The position numbers and the translations under genes are program-made. Positions 12,260 to 25,114 of a stretch of 64,000 nucleotides of DNA are shown here, piece by piece (position 1 is the first letter of the stretch; every line of letters starts with the position of its first letter). Source of the stretch: Motacilla alba alba (Eukaryota > Chordata > Aves > Passeriformes > Motacillidae); the NCBI RefSeq assembly GCF_015832195.1, contig NC_052020.1, positions 61,073,888 through 61,137,887 on the forward strand. Direction: 5' to 3'. The notes under the pieces were generated by a model that was not told the origin of the DNA, made no database searches, and was given only the letters and a program-made list of their open reading frames with translations.

Positions 12260-13550
12260 TCCATATTTACATAAATTTTTCATGAATGTATCAGTCTCTG
12301 TCCCTCCATGCTCTTTTCCACTTGCTGAATTCCCAGGAAAAAGTGACCCTTGGCATTGTTTCCTGGGTTTTCCTCTCGTTAGGAGTGGATTCATGGAGTT
12401 CCCATGGACGGGAATGTTGCTCTGGGGATTATTTTGTGAGATTTCGAGGGAGGAAAGATTCCCTCATCCTTTCTTTTTAGCTGGGAAGTTTTCCAAGAGC
12501 CTTTCTTGACGCTGTCCAAGAGAAGAGAAGTATGAAATATATTGAAATAATCTGTAGATTAAGATAAATCCTAATTAGGTACCTAATTAATAGCAGGGGG
12601 CAGGGAAACCTTGGAATGTGGTGGCTGCCAAGGCTGGGTCAGGAGCACCACAAAAAAACCCTGGGAATTTGCTCAGGGTGCTCATCATCTCCTATTTATC
12701 AGGAAAATCTCTGGAATTCTGGATAACACCAGGTGAGGGATGCTCCAGGGATGTCTCACTCCGTTGGAGTGCTGATGGATTGGGAGAAACCTCTGGTAAT
12801 TAATTGTTGAGGGATGTGGGGTGTTTAATTAGCACGGAATTACATAATTTATGATTTCAGTGTGCACCTAATCGTGCACATCCTGTTGGTCCAGTGGCTC
12901 TGGTGGACTCAGAGGATTTGGGGAATTGAGATATCCCAGATTTGATTGGAAAAGGTGATGAATTCCAGCAGCATTGAATGGTTTTCTCTCTCCTGAGCAG
13001 GAATCTGAATCTCAATATTTACCAAGCTGTGAAAAAAAAAACTCTTTTCCCTCTCCAAGGCTTTGGGATCATCCCAAATACCAGCTGCTAATTTTCTACG
13101 ATTCCAAATCTCCTGGAAATGACCCTTAACAGCTCAAATCTCCCAATGTTTTGTTTCCCACTGACTCCCTCACAAATGCTGATTGGAAAAGATGGGGTTT
13201 TTTAGGGTTTACTGGCACAAAATTCCTTTTCTGGCACTGATATTTAATCCAGAGCTTAAATCTTCCCCGGTTCTGGCAGAGTTATTATTTCACCTCAGGT
13301 ATTCCCAATCCAAAGTACTCCCTCCATTGTCCTGGGCTCCAAATCCTGGGAGGATTTTGTGTAATTATGGGAAAAATGCAGGGATGGGAACAAGAAAAAA
13401 TGCCTGCACTTCTTTTTGGGAGCTGCTGAGGAGTTTGTTCTTCTCAGGAGGAATTTTTTAATGGATTTGTCAGGGATTGGAAAGGGTGGGTCCCCATCCT
13501 GTTGGTGTCCAAGGAATGATTGGATGTGGTTGGATGACCAGGTGGGGATT
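12260..13550. other. Intronic sequence without recognised features
   Basis: Unique, AT-leaning; I see no exon or repeat I can name. Confidence 0.55.
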
Positions 13551-13551
13551 G

Positions 13552-13612
13552 GGCGCAGCTTGGACTCCGTGGTCGTGGACGGCTTTTCCAACCTCAGTAA
13601 TCCTGGAATTCT
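13552..13612 (+). mobile_element. CR1 LINE tail remnant
   Basis: CTTGGACTCCGTGGTCGTGG and CTTTTCCAACCTCAGTAATCC is a CR1 3' tail of the GATGATCTTAGAGG type. Confidence 0.6.
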
Positions 13613-13732
13613 CTCGTTAAAGGACATGAGGAGGTTCCTTGGTCTGGCTCCAGGATCGTGGAGTTTTCAGGCATGGGAAACCTGGACTTTACAGGGTTTG
13701 TGTGGGCTGTGAGTTATGGACAATGCCAAGGG

Positions 13733-13885
13733 AATTATGGAATTGTTGAGGTTGGGAAAACCCTCTGAGATCATTAAGTCCAGCCATTCCCAGCACCGCC
13801 AAGGCCACTCCTGCCCTGTGTCCCCAAGTGCCGCATCCACAGGGATTTAAATCCCTCCAGGAATGGGGGACTCCACCCCTGCCCA
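13733..13885 (-). mobile_element. CR1 LINE 3' fragment, GGGACATGG subfamily
   Basis: Reverse tail: GGAATTGTTGAGGTTGGG, then GAGATCATTAAGTCCAGCC, CCCCAAGTGCCGCATCCAC and TTTAAATCCCTCCAGGAATGG. Confidence 0.8.
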
Positions 13886-14929
13886 CTCCAAAATGGATCC
13901 TGGACCTCATGGAGGAATTAAAACAGAGCCTGGCTTGGCTTTTAAGGAGAAAACTCCTCAAAGGAGCAGCAGGAATGACAAAATCAGCTGGATTTTCCTG
14001 CTGTGTTATTTTTGCTGGAGAATCCACAGATTTATAAAAAATAAGGAAAGGAAAAAAAGCCCAAAAAACCCCTGATTTATATGAGCTGAATGGAACTTCT
14101 CTCCCTGGGGAATTACAAGTTTTAGAGCCCAAATGTTCTGTTCCTGTGTTATCTTTTCAAGGGCCTTGGAGCCACCACGGAATGTCATCAGCCCTCGAGG
14201 GAAAATCAGGAATAGCGTGGATCGGAGCTGGTAGGAACAACAGACAAGTGATAATCTCATAAATCCTGATAAAGCTGTTTTTCCCCTGGAAACTCCAGGG
14301 TGTTTTTGTCTGTAGAGTTCAACCTCAGGAATATTAAAAAGATATTTGATATTAAAGTAATTTAAATAATAACGGGAAGGTGCCCATAGGTATTTTTTTT
14401 TTCCTTTGGGATAAATGGTTGCAATATTTTTTTTTTTTTTAGGGATATGAGGAATTTCAGAAAATAGGGATATGCGATTTAAGGTATCATTCCAAGTCAT
14501 TCCCTGTGGAGCAACTTAAAGTGGTCAATATTTAGGTTTTGTTAGGTCTAAACCGGCTCAGAGCGTTCAGTGGGAACGGGGGTGGCTTTAAAATCCCATT
14601 TTCTGATGGTGCAGAACCATTACAATTCCCGAATTTCTTGGCTGTGAGGGATTCTATAAATATCCAGGGATTATTTATCCATAAAAAAACCCTGAGCTCG
14701 GATCTGTGCACAAATACAGGAATATTTCTGCGTTTGAACCACTGAGGTTTTTATCCAGTCTCCAAAGAGGGTGGAGAAGGTTTTTCAGTGGGAATGGAGT
14801 TGCTTCCAAGCTATCCAAGGTCAAACCTACTGCTCAGAGTGCTGGTGGAAAATAGAGATCAGCTTTTATTCCTCAGAGAGGGATCTGCTCTCCTGGATTT
14901 CCGGCCTGGAAGGGAGGTGAACCCTCCTA

Positions 14930-15384
14930 CAGAGCTGCCTCCAGCTCTGGATCCAGCATCCAGGAGCATCTGGAGAGATCCAGAGAAATCCATGGAGCTG
15001 CTCTGGAGCCAGGCTGGGAGAGCTGGGAATGTTCCCCTGGAGAGGAGAAGCTCCAGGCAGAGCTCAGAGCCCCTGGCAGGGCCTGAAGGGGCTCCAGGAG
15101 AGCTGCAGAGGGACTGGGGACAAGGCCTGCAGGGACAGGAGCCAGGGAATGGCTCCCAGTGCCAGAGGGCAGGGATGGGTGGGAGATTGGGAATTGGGAA
15201 TTCCTGGCTGGGCTGGGATTGCCAGAGCAGCTGGGGCTGCCCCTGGATCCCTGGCAGTGCCCAAGGCCAGGCTGGACACTGGGACACCCTGGGACAGTGG
15301 GAGGTTGTCCTTGTCCATGGCTGGGGGTGGGATGATCCCTAAAGCCCCTTCCAACCCCAACCATTCCAGAATTCCGTGATTCTC
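14930..15384 (+). mobile_element. CR1 LINE 3' fragment (~455 bp)
   Basis: From CTGCCTCCAGCTCTGGATCC through GGGACTGGGGACAAGGCC and CCTGGCAGTGCCCAAGGCC to CCATTCCAGAATTCCGTGATTC. It is close in structure to the copies at 43.6, 56.8 (reverse) and 63.1 kb. Confidence 0.9.
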
Positions 15385-15389
15385 AGCCA

Positions 15390-16575
15390 CTGGGTGGAAG
15401 TTGTCACACCTGAGTCTCCCTTGCTCATGCTGAGCCCTTTCTCAGCTTGTCTGGATCTTGGGAATTGTGTTGTTGTATTTATTGATATTTTATCCATTAT
15501 AAGCAATTATTGTTGCTCCCAAATCTATTCTCCAGATGCTCCAGCCAAATCCAATTCCATGTGCACAACTTGTTGCCCTGGGAAGAGTAAATAATTCATT
15601 AAAAATTGAGAGTTTAAGTCTTTATCCTGTCCCTGTGTGGTAAAAGGGAGATCGTTTGTCACACCACTGGAATTATTCCTGATTTATGCCGGGAGCGCCC
15701 TGCTCAGTAATTCCTACAGATAAATTAATTGTGTGTGATATTCCCAAGCATCCAAACAAACATCTCGGTGATTAATTGGGATTTATGCCTCAGTAAAACA
15801 ATGGGAAGATTCTGCTGTCTTTGCAGCACCGGGATAAATCACCTCCAGGGTTTCGGGATGTGTTTTGTGTGGATCGTGTGGAAGCAGGATTGAACTCTGG
15901 CACAGCAGGGCTGGAATTTGGGATTGGGGTGGAAGCTGCTCTTTTAAAATGGAAGTTTGATATGTGTGTGAGGGGGAAAAGAATCAGGAATGCCAGTTTA
16001 TAAAAGTCAGGGGATGTTTTCCCTCTCCCCTGCCAACTGAGCGTGATCAGAGATGCTTTTCCATTATCCCCTGACTTTAAAGGGATGTAAATTTTCCTGT
16101 GGAATAACAATTACCTTTGGAAGGGCGACAAAACGCCTCGCCACGGCCGTGATGGATAATGGGAGCATTGGAGCAACAAGAGGAGAGGTGATTTAGGGTC
16201 ACCTGGAGGCACAGTGGGAGAGGCTCCAAGGAGCGCGAGCCAAGCCCCGCCGCCGGTGCCAGGTCGGAGATGAATCCTTCAGGAAAACTGGCAGGTCCTG
16301 GCAGGTTGAGTGTCTGGAGAGGGAGCAGCCTGGGAGGCTCCTTGCAGGACTCCAGTGATGGAGAGGTTGGGGAGAAATGGAACCACGGTGGTGGTTCTGG
16401 ATTGCCGTGGTTTCCGTTGCAGGCGGCTGTCTCGGGTAGTTAATTTTGTTAATTGACTAAATTCCATCCTGGAGGTTGTTATCCTTCTCTCTCGTGCCTG
16501 TTCCTATTATTGCCATGATATTTCAGGAGCTTGGATGATGAGTAGATACATTACCGCTTTAATCCTGAGGTAATT
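15390..16575. other. Intronic sequence without recognised features
   Basis: Unique AT-leaning DNA. A short GC-rich patch with several CpG at about 16120-16260 stands out from its surroundings, but I cannot assign it a function. Confidence 0.5.
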
Positions 16576-16577
16576 TC

Positions 16578-16822
16578 ATGGAATCCTGGAATGGTTTGGG
16601 ATGGAAGGGACCTTAAATTCCATCCCATTCCAGCCCTTTTCCATGGCAGGGACACCTCCCACTGTCCCAGGGTGTCCCAGTGTCCAGCCTGGCCTTGGGC
16701 ACTGCCAGGGATCCAGGGGCAGCCCCAGCTGCTCTGGCAATCCCAGCCCAGCAAGGAATTCCCACTTCCCAATCTCTCATCCATCCCTGCCCTCTGGCAC
16801 TGGGAGCCATTCCCTGGGTCCT
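16578..16822 (-). mobile_element. CR1 LINE 3' fragment
   Basis: Reverse tail from GGAATCCTGGAATGGTTTGG to GGGAGCCATTCCCTGGGTCC. Confidence 0.9.
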
Positions 16823-17304
16823 ACCAGTTGGTTATAACTGGGATAAAGCACAGGGAATTCCTTTTGGGATGCATCTCCTGCATTGATTGGAGGCAGAAAT
16901 CCTACTCCTGTTTTACTTTTGCTTTGGGAGCTCTACCAACATGGAGCATTTTTGGGAATTATTAATAATATTATGTAACTTTTAAATGTTGTTTGGAAGA
17001 GTTTTGCCCTGTGCAAATCGGTGAAAAATAAGTTCCTGATTCTGGAAAAAATATTTTATTTTTAGTCTCGATGTCTCTATTTGATTAAAAAGAAATTTCC
17101 TAATTTTTAGAAACATCATATTTGTATAACTTCCTCTGTCAATTTTCTTTTCTGGAAGCATCCCAGCATTTATTTTCATGTTGGGACTGATGGGTTTGTC
17201 TGAAGAGAATGAGTTTTCCAAGATTTTTGGTGGTGAGCTTATGATAGAGGATTTTCAGGCATTGTGTAAAAGCATGGATGCCGTGGGGTGAGGAATTAAC
17301 TTTT

Positions 17305-17815
17305 GTCCTGGTGAGGTCACACCCCAAGGGCTGGGTCCAGTTCTGGGTCCTCATAACAGGGAGGGGCTGGAGAGTGTCCAGGGAAGGGCACGGAGCTGGG
17401 AAAGGGCTGGAGAATTCCTGAGGGAGCTGGGAAGGGGCTGGAGAATTCCTGAGGGAGCTGGGAAGGGGCTCAGCCTGGAGCAAAGGAGGCTCAGGGGGCC
17501 CTTGTGGCTCTGCACAGCTCCTGCCAGGAGGGCACAGCCGGAGGGGTCGGGCTCTGCTCCAGGGAACAGGGACAGGAGCAGAGGGAACGGCCTCAGGCTG
17601 GGCCAGGGCAGCTCAGGGTGGGCCCAGCAGGAATTTCCCCATGGAAAAGGGGGCTCAGGCCTTGGTGCTGCCCAGGGAGGGTTGCAGTGCCCATCCCTGC
17701 AGGTGTCCCCTGGAGGTGGCACTGAGAGCTCTGGGCTGGGAACAAGGTGTGGATCAGGCACAGGTAGATCCTGGAGCTCTTCTCCAACCTAAATGTTCCT
17801 GGGATTCTGGGATTC
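17305..17815 (+). mobile_element. CR1 LINE 3' fragment with internal 31-bp repeats
   Basis: CTGGGTCCAGTTCTGGGTCC, two copies of the 31-bp GGAGAATTCCTGAGGGAGC unit, CCCTTGTGGCTCTGCACAGC and a tail ending CCAACCTAAATGTTCCTGGG. Confidence 0.9.
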
Positions 17816-18479
17816 AGTTAACTTTGGAATTCCCAACTCATTCTCCAGTCTGGAGCCTGTTGAAGTTAATGAGATGTTCTGCTTGCTTTTATTTTTCTTT
17901 TTTTCCTGATTGCTCATTAATTGTGTGTAAACAGCTTGGGGTCAGCACAAGTTTGTTTATTGGGATTTATTTAAAGATTCATTTTGGTGATTCATTTCTC
18001 CTTGAGCATTTGGAGGAGATGATTCCAACCACTCCCATTTGTGCTCCCGCTCCTGGATCCTGACAGAATGGAGCCAGGCGCTCTCTCATTCGCTTATCCA
18101 AGAGCTGCTTTTCCATGAGTTCATGGACAGGTTCCCAGGAATGCGTGCCCTGCTGTGCTGAGTGTGGGCAGTGCTCAGCCATGCCCTGTGTGCCAGTAAT
18201 TGTTGTGTTATGGCTGCTTCGTTAATTAGCCCTCGTTAGGGTTTGTATCCCTAACGAACTGTGTGATATTATTATTGACTCATAATTACCTTCCTCGGAA
18301 CTTGACTCCATGAGCAGAGCAGCAGAGTGGGAAGCTCCCAGGCTCTGGAATGTGAGTTTGGAAGTTCAAGGCTTCCCTTTTTCCCTGTCTAAATAATTTA
18401 AATAGTTATTGATCTGCAGCCCTGCATTTTTTTTTATTTTTTTGACGTCCATCTGCTCTAGTTCAAGGCATCCCTACCC

Positions 18480-18540
18480 ACGGAGCTGTTGGAATGACAC
18501 GATCCTCAAAGCCCTTTCCAAGCCAAACCATTCTGGGATG
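18480..18540 (+). mobile_element. CR1 LINE terminal remnant
   Basis: GATCCTCAAAGCCCTTTCC and AAGCCAAACCATTCTGGGA are the last ~60 bp of a CR1 tail. Confidence 0.6.
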
Positions 18541-18919
18541 GATTGGTGGCTTTTAAGGGAAGTTCTGCCACTGAGTGTAGGCCAAGCTGGTGGAAGCAAC
18601 AATCACTTGGCAGACGCAGAAAGTTGTTCCCTTGAAAAACTTGCTGAAGTCATTCTCAAAAACATTAACAGGCTGATGTCGTGCAGCTCCAAAAGGGTTT
18701 TGTGCCATTTGGCTCCAGCCCACACCAAAGGATCCGGGCAGGAAACCTTCTGGAGTGATCTTCCACCCAAAATGATGGATATCCTAATGCATCCTCTGAT
18801 AAAATATGGATTTGCTGGCGCTTTTAGCATTCAGCTCTTTGGATCTGTGTTTTTAAGGGGGATAAGTTCAGGAGATTTCAATGTGAGGGTGAGCATTCAG
18901 GTGTCTGAGCTGGAAGAGA

Positions 18920-19068
18920 ATTCCAGAATGGTTTGGGCTGGAAGGGACCTTAAATCCCACCCAGTGCCACCCCTGCCATGGGCAGGGACACCTCCCACTG
19001 TCCCAGGCTGCTCCAAATCCAATCCAGCCTGGCCTTGGGCACTGCCAGGGATCCAGGGGCAGCTTCTG
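18920..19068 (-). mobile_element. CR1 LINE 3' fragment
   Basis: Reverse tail from CAGAATGGTTTGGGCTGG to CCAGGGATCCAGGGGCAGC. Confidence 0.9.
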
Positions 19069-19513
19069 TGGACAAGAGAAAAATGGGACAGAAGAAGGTT
19101 CCGGAACAATTGGGTCAGGAATAGCTCTTCCCGTGTTTAGATGGGAGAGAAACCTTCAATATCCAACATTCCAGTGACTGGGAAATGCTCCTGGGAAGCA
19201 GGAAAGTTTGGACCTGGATGAATGTGGAATGGAATTGTTGGAAAGCAGGGTCAGGTGAAGTGCAGGCTCCCCAAGCAGCGGGGCAGGGTGAGGGATGAGA
19301 GGATGGAAAACACCCTTGGGTTGGTTATTTGGAAGGAAAAAGAGAGTCTGGATTTCTGCGAGCAGTGATAGACATGGACACACTGGATTTGCCAAGGATT
19401 TTCTTCACTAGCTCCTGATATTTGTGATTCTAATCCTGAAGGGCTCTAGGCTTGGGTCTCATGTATTGTACATGGAATTTGGTTTCCGTTGGTTTCCATT
19501 GGATTTCCCCTCC

Positions 19514-19635
19514 TGGAGAGGTTTGAAATCCATGGATGTGGCACTTGGGGACATGGGGCAGTGGTGGCTTTGGCAGTGCTGGAGAATGGTTGGACTCAAT
19601 GATCGCAGAGCGTTTTCCAACTTAAATGATTCCAT
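19514..19635 (+). mobile_element. CR1 LINE 3' tail, GGGACATGG subfamily
   Basis: GATGTGGCACTTGGGGACATGG, GCAGTGGTGGCTTTGGCAGTG and GACTCAATGATCGCAGAGCG before CCAACTTAAATGATTCC. Confidence 0.8.
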
Positions 19636-20121
19636 TTGGCCTTGATACATCCAGAGGCAGGAAAAGCAGGAGTGGGAGAACATCCCAGGCTGGAGGCTGG
19701 CACTGGATTTGCGCATTCCATGGGAACTAAACTGTGCCGTGGAAATCTGGGTCTAGCTCTGGCTGAAATCCTGAGGCACATTCCCAGAAAAGCAGAATCC
19801 ACCCCCGAACAGGCTGTGGTGCTGGAAAGTGACCCTCAGCCTCTCCCATGGAGGTCTGGATTCTTCTGAGAAGCTTTGATCCCACTGGCAGATTGGAAGG
19901 AATCTTTTGCCTCTCAGCTGTCCCAAATCCTTCTCCCTCAGGGGGCATGGGGAGGTGTGGGTGAGCAGAGGCTGCAGCATCCTTTGGGAAGATCCTGTCC
20001 TGGATGTGTGGATGGATGCCCATGGAATGTGGGCACCTGCCCCTGCCAGCAGAAGAGGTGTGCAAATCTCCTGTCCTGGGATATCATCCCTGCATCCCCT
20101 CATCTGTTCAAGAAGAGAGTT

Positions 20122-20375
20122 ATGGAATCCAGAATGTCCTGAGTGGGAATGGATCCGCAGGGATCATCCCAGCTGCTGTCCCTGCCCAGACCCCAACAAC
20201 CCCACCCTGGGCATCCCTGGCAGCGCTGTCCAAAGGCTCCTGGAGCTCTGGCAGCCTCGGGGCCGTGCCCATTCCCTGGGCAGCCTGGGCAGTGCCAGCA
20301 CCCTCTGGAATAGTGGAACCTTTCCCTGAGATCCAACCTGACCCTCCCTGCCTCAGCTTTGTCCTTCGTGGATCT
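20122..20375 (-). mobile_element. Older CR1 LINE 3' fragment
   Basis: CCAGAATGTCCTGAGTGGG, then GCGCTGTCCAAAGGCTCCTGG, GCAGCCTGGGCAGTGCCAGC, ACCCTCTGG and GATCCAACCTGACCCTCCC keep the order of the reverse of an older CR1 tail (the type with CTGAGTTGGAAGGGACCCAC). Confidence 0.75.
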
Positions 20376-20639
20376 CTTTTTGGAGAGCTTTCCCATCAAC
20401 ATCTCTACTGTAAATGTCAGGCAGCTTTTCCTTCTGAGAAGAAACCCAGGCAAACACGTGTTGGGATCGCATTTCTCCATCACCCAAACTTGTTCAGCCT
20501 TGTCTGGAAAATCAATGTTGTCTTCAAACACCCACAACCCAGGGCAAAATGCCTCAGGTGAAAGTCCCTGGAAAGGAAATTCCTTTGGAAGGATGGATGC
20601 AGAGGGGAGCAAACCCTGGCTGTCTGCAGGAGCTGCTGT

Positions 20640-20920
20640 CAGATGTGACAGGAGCAGAGGAGGCTCAGGAGGGCCCTTGTGGCTCTGCACAGCTCCTGCC
20701 AGGAGGGCACAGCCGGGGGGGTCGGGCTCTGCTCCAGGGAACAGGGACAGGAGCAGAGGGAACGGCCTCAGGCTGGGCCAGGGCAGCTCAGGGTGGGCCC
20801 AGCAGGAATTTCCCCATGGAAAGGGGGCTCAGGCCTTGGCGCTGCCCAGGGAGGGTTGCAGTGCCCGTGCCTGCAGGTGTCCCAGGAATTCCTGGAGGTG
20901 GCACTCAGTAGTGTCCATTC
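20640..20920 (+). mobile_element. CR1 LINE fragment
   Basis: GAGGAGGCTCAGGAGGGCCC and CTCTGCACAGCTCCTGCC to GGAGGTGGCACTCAGTAGTG. An extra CCAGGAATTCC lies in the GCAGGTGTCCCC segment, and the final tail is lost. Confidence 0.85.
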
Positions 20921-21049
20921 TCCCGGCCAGCACAGGGAGGGGTTGGACTGGCCCAGGCTGGACTCATGGACCCTGCAAAGCTCCAGAGCCAACTCCCACA
21001 GTCCCTTGGGTGGGGGTTGTTCCACCCTCTGAGCCTCCCAGGAATTTCT

Positions 21050-21217
21050 GGCACAGGGTGCCCAGAGCAGCTGTGGCTGCCCCTGGATCCCTGGCAGTGC
21101 CCAAAGCCAGGCTGGACACTGGGACACCCTGGGACAGTGGGAGGTGTCCCTGCCATGGCAGGGGTGGCTCTGGGTGGGATTTAAGGTCCCTTCTGACCCA
21201 AACCATTCCATCACTCT
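21050..21217 (+). mobile_element. CR1 LINE 3' fragment
   Basis: GGTGCCCAGAGCAGCTGTGG to CTGACCCAAACCATTCCATC, about 130 bp after another CR1 piece in the same orientation. Confidence 0.85.
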
Positions 21218-21420
21218 ATTTTCAATGCATCCCATTCCCTTATTTTGCATCCGGAACCCATCCCAGCCCATTTGTCCTCAGAGGAATCCTTGGCGTTGCT
21301 CCAGAGGGAACAAAACCCGGGATAAGCCCTGCCATGGTGCTGTTTCTGCTCTGGCTGACTTCTCCCACACAGGGAGCAACCCAGCCCATGGAATCTGCAA
21401 TCCTGGGCTGATTCCAGCCT

Positions 21421-21575
21421 TAGAGAATCCCAGAATTTGGTTTGGTTGGGAAGAGACCTTAAATCCCATCCAGTGCCGCCCCTCCCATGGACAGGGACAA
21501 TCTATCCCAGATTGCTCCAAGCCCCAGCGTCCAACCTTGGCCCAGCCTGGTGGTGCAGCTGAAGCTGGGGGGTCC
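21421..21575 (-). mobile_element. CR1 LINE 3' fragment
   Basis: Reverse tail from GAATCCCAGAATTTGGTTTGG to CAGCGTCCAACCTTGGCCC. Confidence 0.8.
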
Positions 21576-21599
21576 TGGGATGTCCCCAAGTGCCACCAC

Positions 21600-22895
21600 T
21601 CTCACAGAGGGGAATTAACGCTGCCTTTGATGTCTGATGTTTTGCCTGCAGTTTAATATGGCTTGATCAAAGCTTTGAGCAAGAGCTTAAACCTTGATTT
21701 TTCGCCCACATCCCGCTCGGAGTGGATGGATTCTCCCATGGATGTGTGGAGAGATGTTAAACCTTTTGGATCTTGTTTTTAATATTTAACAGAGACTTCT
21801 GAAATCGGCTCTAATTTAAAACTATCAAACACTTTGGGGCCCAGATAATGAGGGGGATATTAGGTAGCAATATTTTATTTTTTTCTGAGCTTGCACGAAG
21901 GATTTATGCAATCATTATTTTGATTAAGGACGTTTGAAAGCATCTGTGAGTATTTTTCATTCTTTGTCGCTATCTTTAGCCCTTCCAATTAATTTCCAAT
22001 TCCAGGAGTCCATGGAATCTGACAGAGTTTGCTGTGCTGAGGGATGTATTAAGGACAGCTTATGATCCATTAATTAGGAATGTGTTTAAAGCCATGATCT
22101 CTAATTTTGAAGGCATCTTCTTTCCACCCTTCCCATTTTTATCTGGTTTTCCTCAAGTATTCTTTTCTTTGCTGAGATCAGTAGAAGGATTGGCAGCTCC
22201 TTGGATGCTGCTGGACTCCTCCAGTGGAGGATCCTGTCCCAAAGCTCAGCCTTAAACATTTAATCCTCTGCAGCTTCATCTTCCTTACATGAAGTTCTTC
22301 CCTTGCCTGGGCCTTGAAGTCGGATCTGTACCAGGAATTTGTTGCTTTGCCTGGGGAAAAATGCAAAAGAAAACCCCATTAAACTCATCAAGCCAAGGCC
22401 TTGTGCACATGGAAAAACATTTTGGGATGGATTTAAAGAAGGAAATGGGATTAGGAATACCCTGAGGGCCACCAGAATCTGCTCTACGTGGAAGTGACTC
22501 CACAAATTATTTCCTGGTGGTGATACCTGTGTTGATAGGAAAATACAAAGGGATTTCCGTTTTATTTGGTGGAAAAATCGGTGATCAGGATGGAGATCTG
22601 GAAAAGGCAGGAATCTAATTCAGGATGGAGATCTGGAAAGGGCTGGAATCTAATTCTGTTGTCCTCTGAGGGGACTTGCTGTATCCCTGTTCCTCAGTGA
22701 GAATTCCAGGCAGGCAGATGCCACTTCCTCATTACTCATCTGCTGGAAGTGTTTTCAGTTCCAATTAAAAAATGAAAAACATTTTGAGCTCATTCCCAAA
22801 GCTGATTTAAAACAAATCAGCAATCTGACAAATCTGAAGGTTAATCACCATGTTTGAGATTTTTTAAAATTAAGTTCAGAACTTGTGGTTTTTAG
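21600..22895. other. Intronic sequence, one short duplication
   Basis: AT-rich unique sequence. The only structure I see is a 36-bp tandem duplication at 22585-22656 (CAGGATGGAGATCTGGAAA, GGAATCTAATT). Confidence 0.55.
22585..22656 (+). repeat. 36-bp tandem duplication
   Basis: Two adjacent copies starting with CAGGATGGAGATCTGGAAA at 22585 and 22621 and differing at a few positions. Confidence 0.8.
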
Positions 22896-22899
22896 AAGA

Positions 22900-23330
22900 G
22901 AACGGAGCTGGGAATGGGCTGGAGCCTCAGGAGAGGCTGAGGGAGCTGGGGAGGGGCTGGAGAATTCCTGAGGGAGCTGGGAAGGGGCTCAGCCTGGAGC
23001 AAAGGAGGCTCAGGGGGCCCTTGTGGCTCTGCACAGCTCCTGCCAGGAGGGCACAGCCGGGGGGGTCGGGCTCTGCTCCAGGAACAGGGACAGGAGCAGA
23101 GCCCGACCTCAGGCTGGGCCAGGGCAGCTCAGGGTGGGCCCAGCAGGAATTTCCCCATGGAATGGGGGCTCAGGCCTTGGCGCTGCCCAGGGAGGGTTGC
23201 AGTGCCCATCCCTGGAAGTGTTAAAAACCTGAGGATGTGGCAGTTGAGAGCATGGATGAGTGGTGACCCCAGTGGTGGTGCTGGACTCTTCTGGTCTTCT
23301 CCTGCTTTAATGATTCTGGGATTTTATGAT
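22900..23330 (+). mobile_element. CR1 LINE 3' fragment
   Basis: GGAGAGGCTGAGGGAGCTGG, one 31-bp unit and CTCTGCACAGCTCCTGCC, then a tail with CATCCCTGGAAGTGTTAAA and GATTCTGGGATTTTATGA. Confidence 0.85.
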
Positions 23331-23334
23331 GAAA

Positions 23335-25110
23335 AAGAAAATTTTTGCAACACTGTTTTTTGGGTTTTTTTCTTCTTTCTGTCATTTTTTTTCCCCTTCC
23401 TGTTTTTGAATGGATTGGCTGCCACATGGAAGTTTGGGGTCTGGAATGACCAAATGACAGAAGCTCTGGAGAAGAGCGGAGCTGCTGGGAGGTCCAAAGG
23501 CAGCCAGACGTGAAGGAGAATCCTCCTTTGTGCCTTCATCCACTGCCTTGACCCATTGTTAGGAGTTGAGGAATTCCGTAATGGAAAGTGAGGATGTGGC
23601 GATCCTTGTTGGAAACTGAGGATTAGAAAATCCCATCCAGCAAATCCATGTATTCTCCATGCCATGGGTGGTGATGATAACAGGGAAAGCTGGAAGGAAT
23701 ACACTCTTTTTTCCCCTTATCTCCCTCTTTATACTCCCAAATCTTGGTCCCGATGTTTTACGAACGTGCCGAGCTGGTGGTTCCAGCAGAGCAGAGATTT
23801 TTTCTGGAAAAGCTGATTGTGGATAACATTTCCCTTGCATCCATGAGTGTATCCATGAGGAGCTGGCAGCTCCTCTCCACCATTCCCAGCCCTTGGGAAG
23901 CCACTGCTGGTGGACAGGGATCAGGTGTGGGATTGCTGCTGTGCGGAGCCGGGGCGATGAATTTTGGCTGGTAAATGTGAGATCCTTTTCCCACTCCCAC
24001 AAATTTTGCACGGAAGGAGCGACTCCCTAATGGAAGTTAATGACTAATTGCCCTCTGTTAACAGGATTGGAGCTTTCCTTAGCCTTTGGAAAAGGGCTGG
24101 AACATCATATAAACAATAACACCTGACCTGGCAGTGTCTGGGTACCCAGGTGGGAGTTTATTAATTCTCCTCATTAATTTTTATTGATTTGTTGATCGCT
24201 CATTGATGCCTGTCCAAATAAATCATGGAATGCTGAGGGGTGACTGTGCTCTGGAGTTGTTCACATCAATATCGAGCTGTTAGTTTGGATTCCCAAGGAA
24301 TCAGATCCAGAGGGAGGTGATTTCTGCGTCCGCTGGACTCGATCCAATTCCTAATCAACATTGATATTCTCCAGTGATGGAGGAGCCTCAATAATCGCTC
24401 AGCCCCACAAATCTCAGGGAATTGTTTCCATTTCCAATGGCTGGACACAAAGGAGCGTCCTAACAGTGATCCAGCAGAAATATTGCCGTGGGAGCTGGTA
24501 TCCATCAAAGAACTGGGAAAGGGAGAGAGCAGGGATGGACTGAGGGATGTTATGAATTCCCAGTGCCAGGAGAGCTTGGATCGTCTGCAGCAGCTCCCTG
24601 GAAACGGGGCTAAACCTCTCCATAATTCCTGGTGGAATTCTTCCAAGCAGCCTGGGGGGGTTGGTCCAATGATCTTGGTTGTGTGGGAAGTTGGCACAGA
24701 AATAAATCATGGAAGCAGCAAGGATCACTCAGGATCTCTGTCCCCTCAGCTCCTCTGCTGCTCTTTCCAGGCCCAGCACGGCCTGGGATTTACTAAGATG
24801 AAGGGAAACCTCTGGTTCTCTCCCCTGACTCGGCCAAAATTTGGGAATGGGGTGATTTATGCGATGAAAATGTGGAATTTCCCTGAGAAAGCTCTCAAGC
24901 ATTCCAAGCTTGGTGCTCCAGAATTTCTCCACAGGAGGAAAAGAGCCCCCAGTTCTTTTCCCAATGCCAGGGCCTGAAGGAAATGGGAGTTTTTAAGGCA
25001 AATCAGATTTTCCAGTGGTTGGAATATCTTGGAATGACATTTTAAGCACCAGATGTGGCGCTTAAAGCACTTTGTGGTTGCCCTGATGGAGCGCCTTTGG
25101 AACTGAAGAG
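23335..25110. other. Intronic sequence without recognised features
   Basis: Unique sequence with T-rich stretches near 23360-23400. I find no exon or repeat I can name. Confidence 0.5.
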
Positions 25111-25114
25111 GAGG

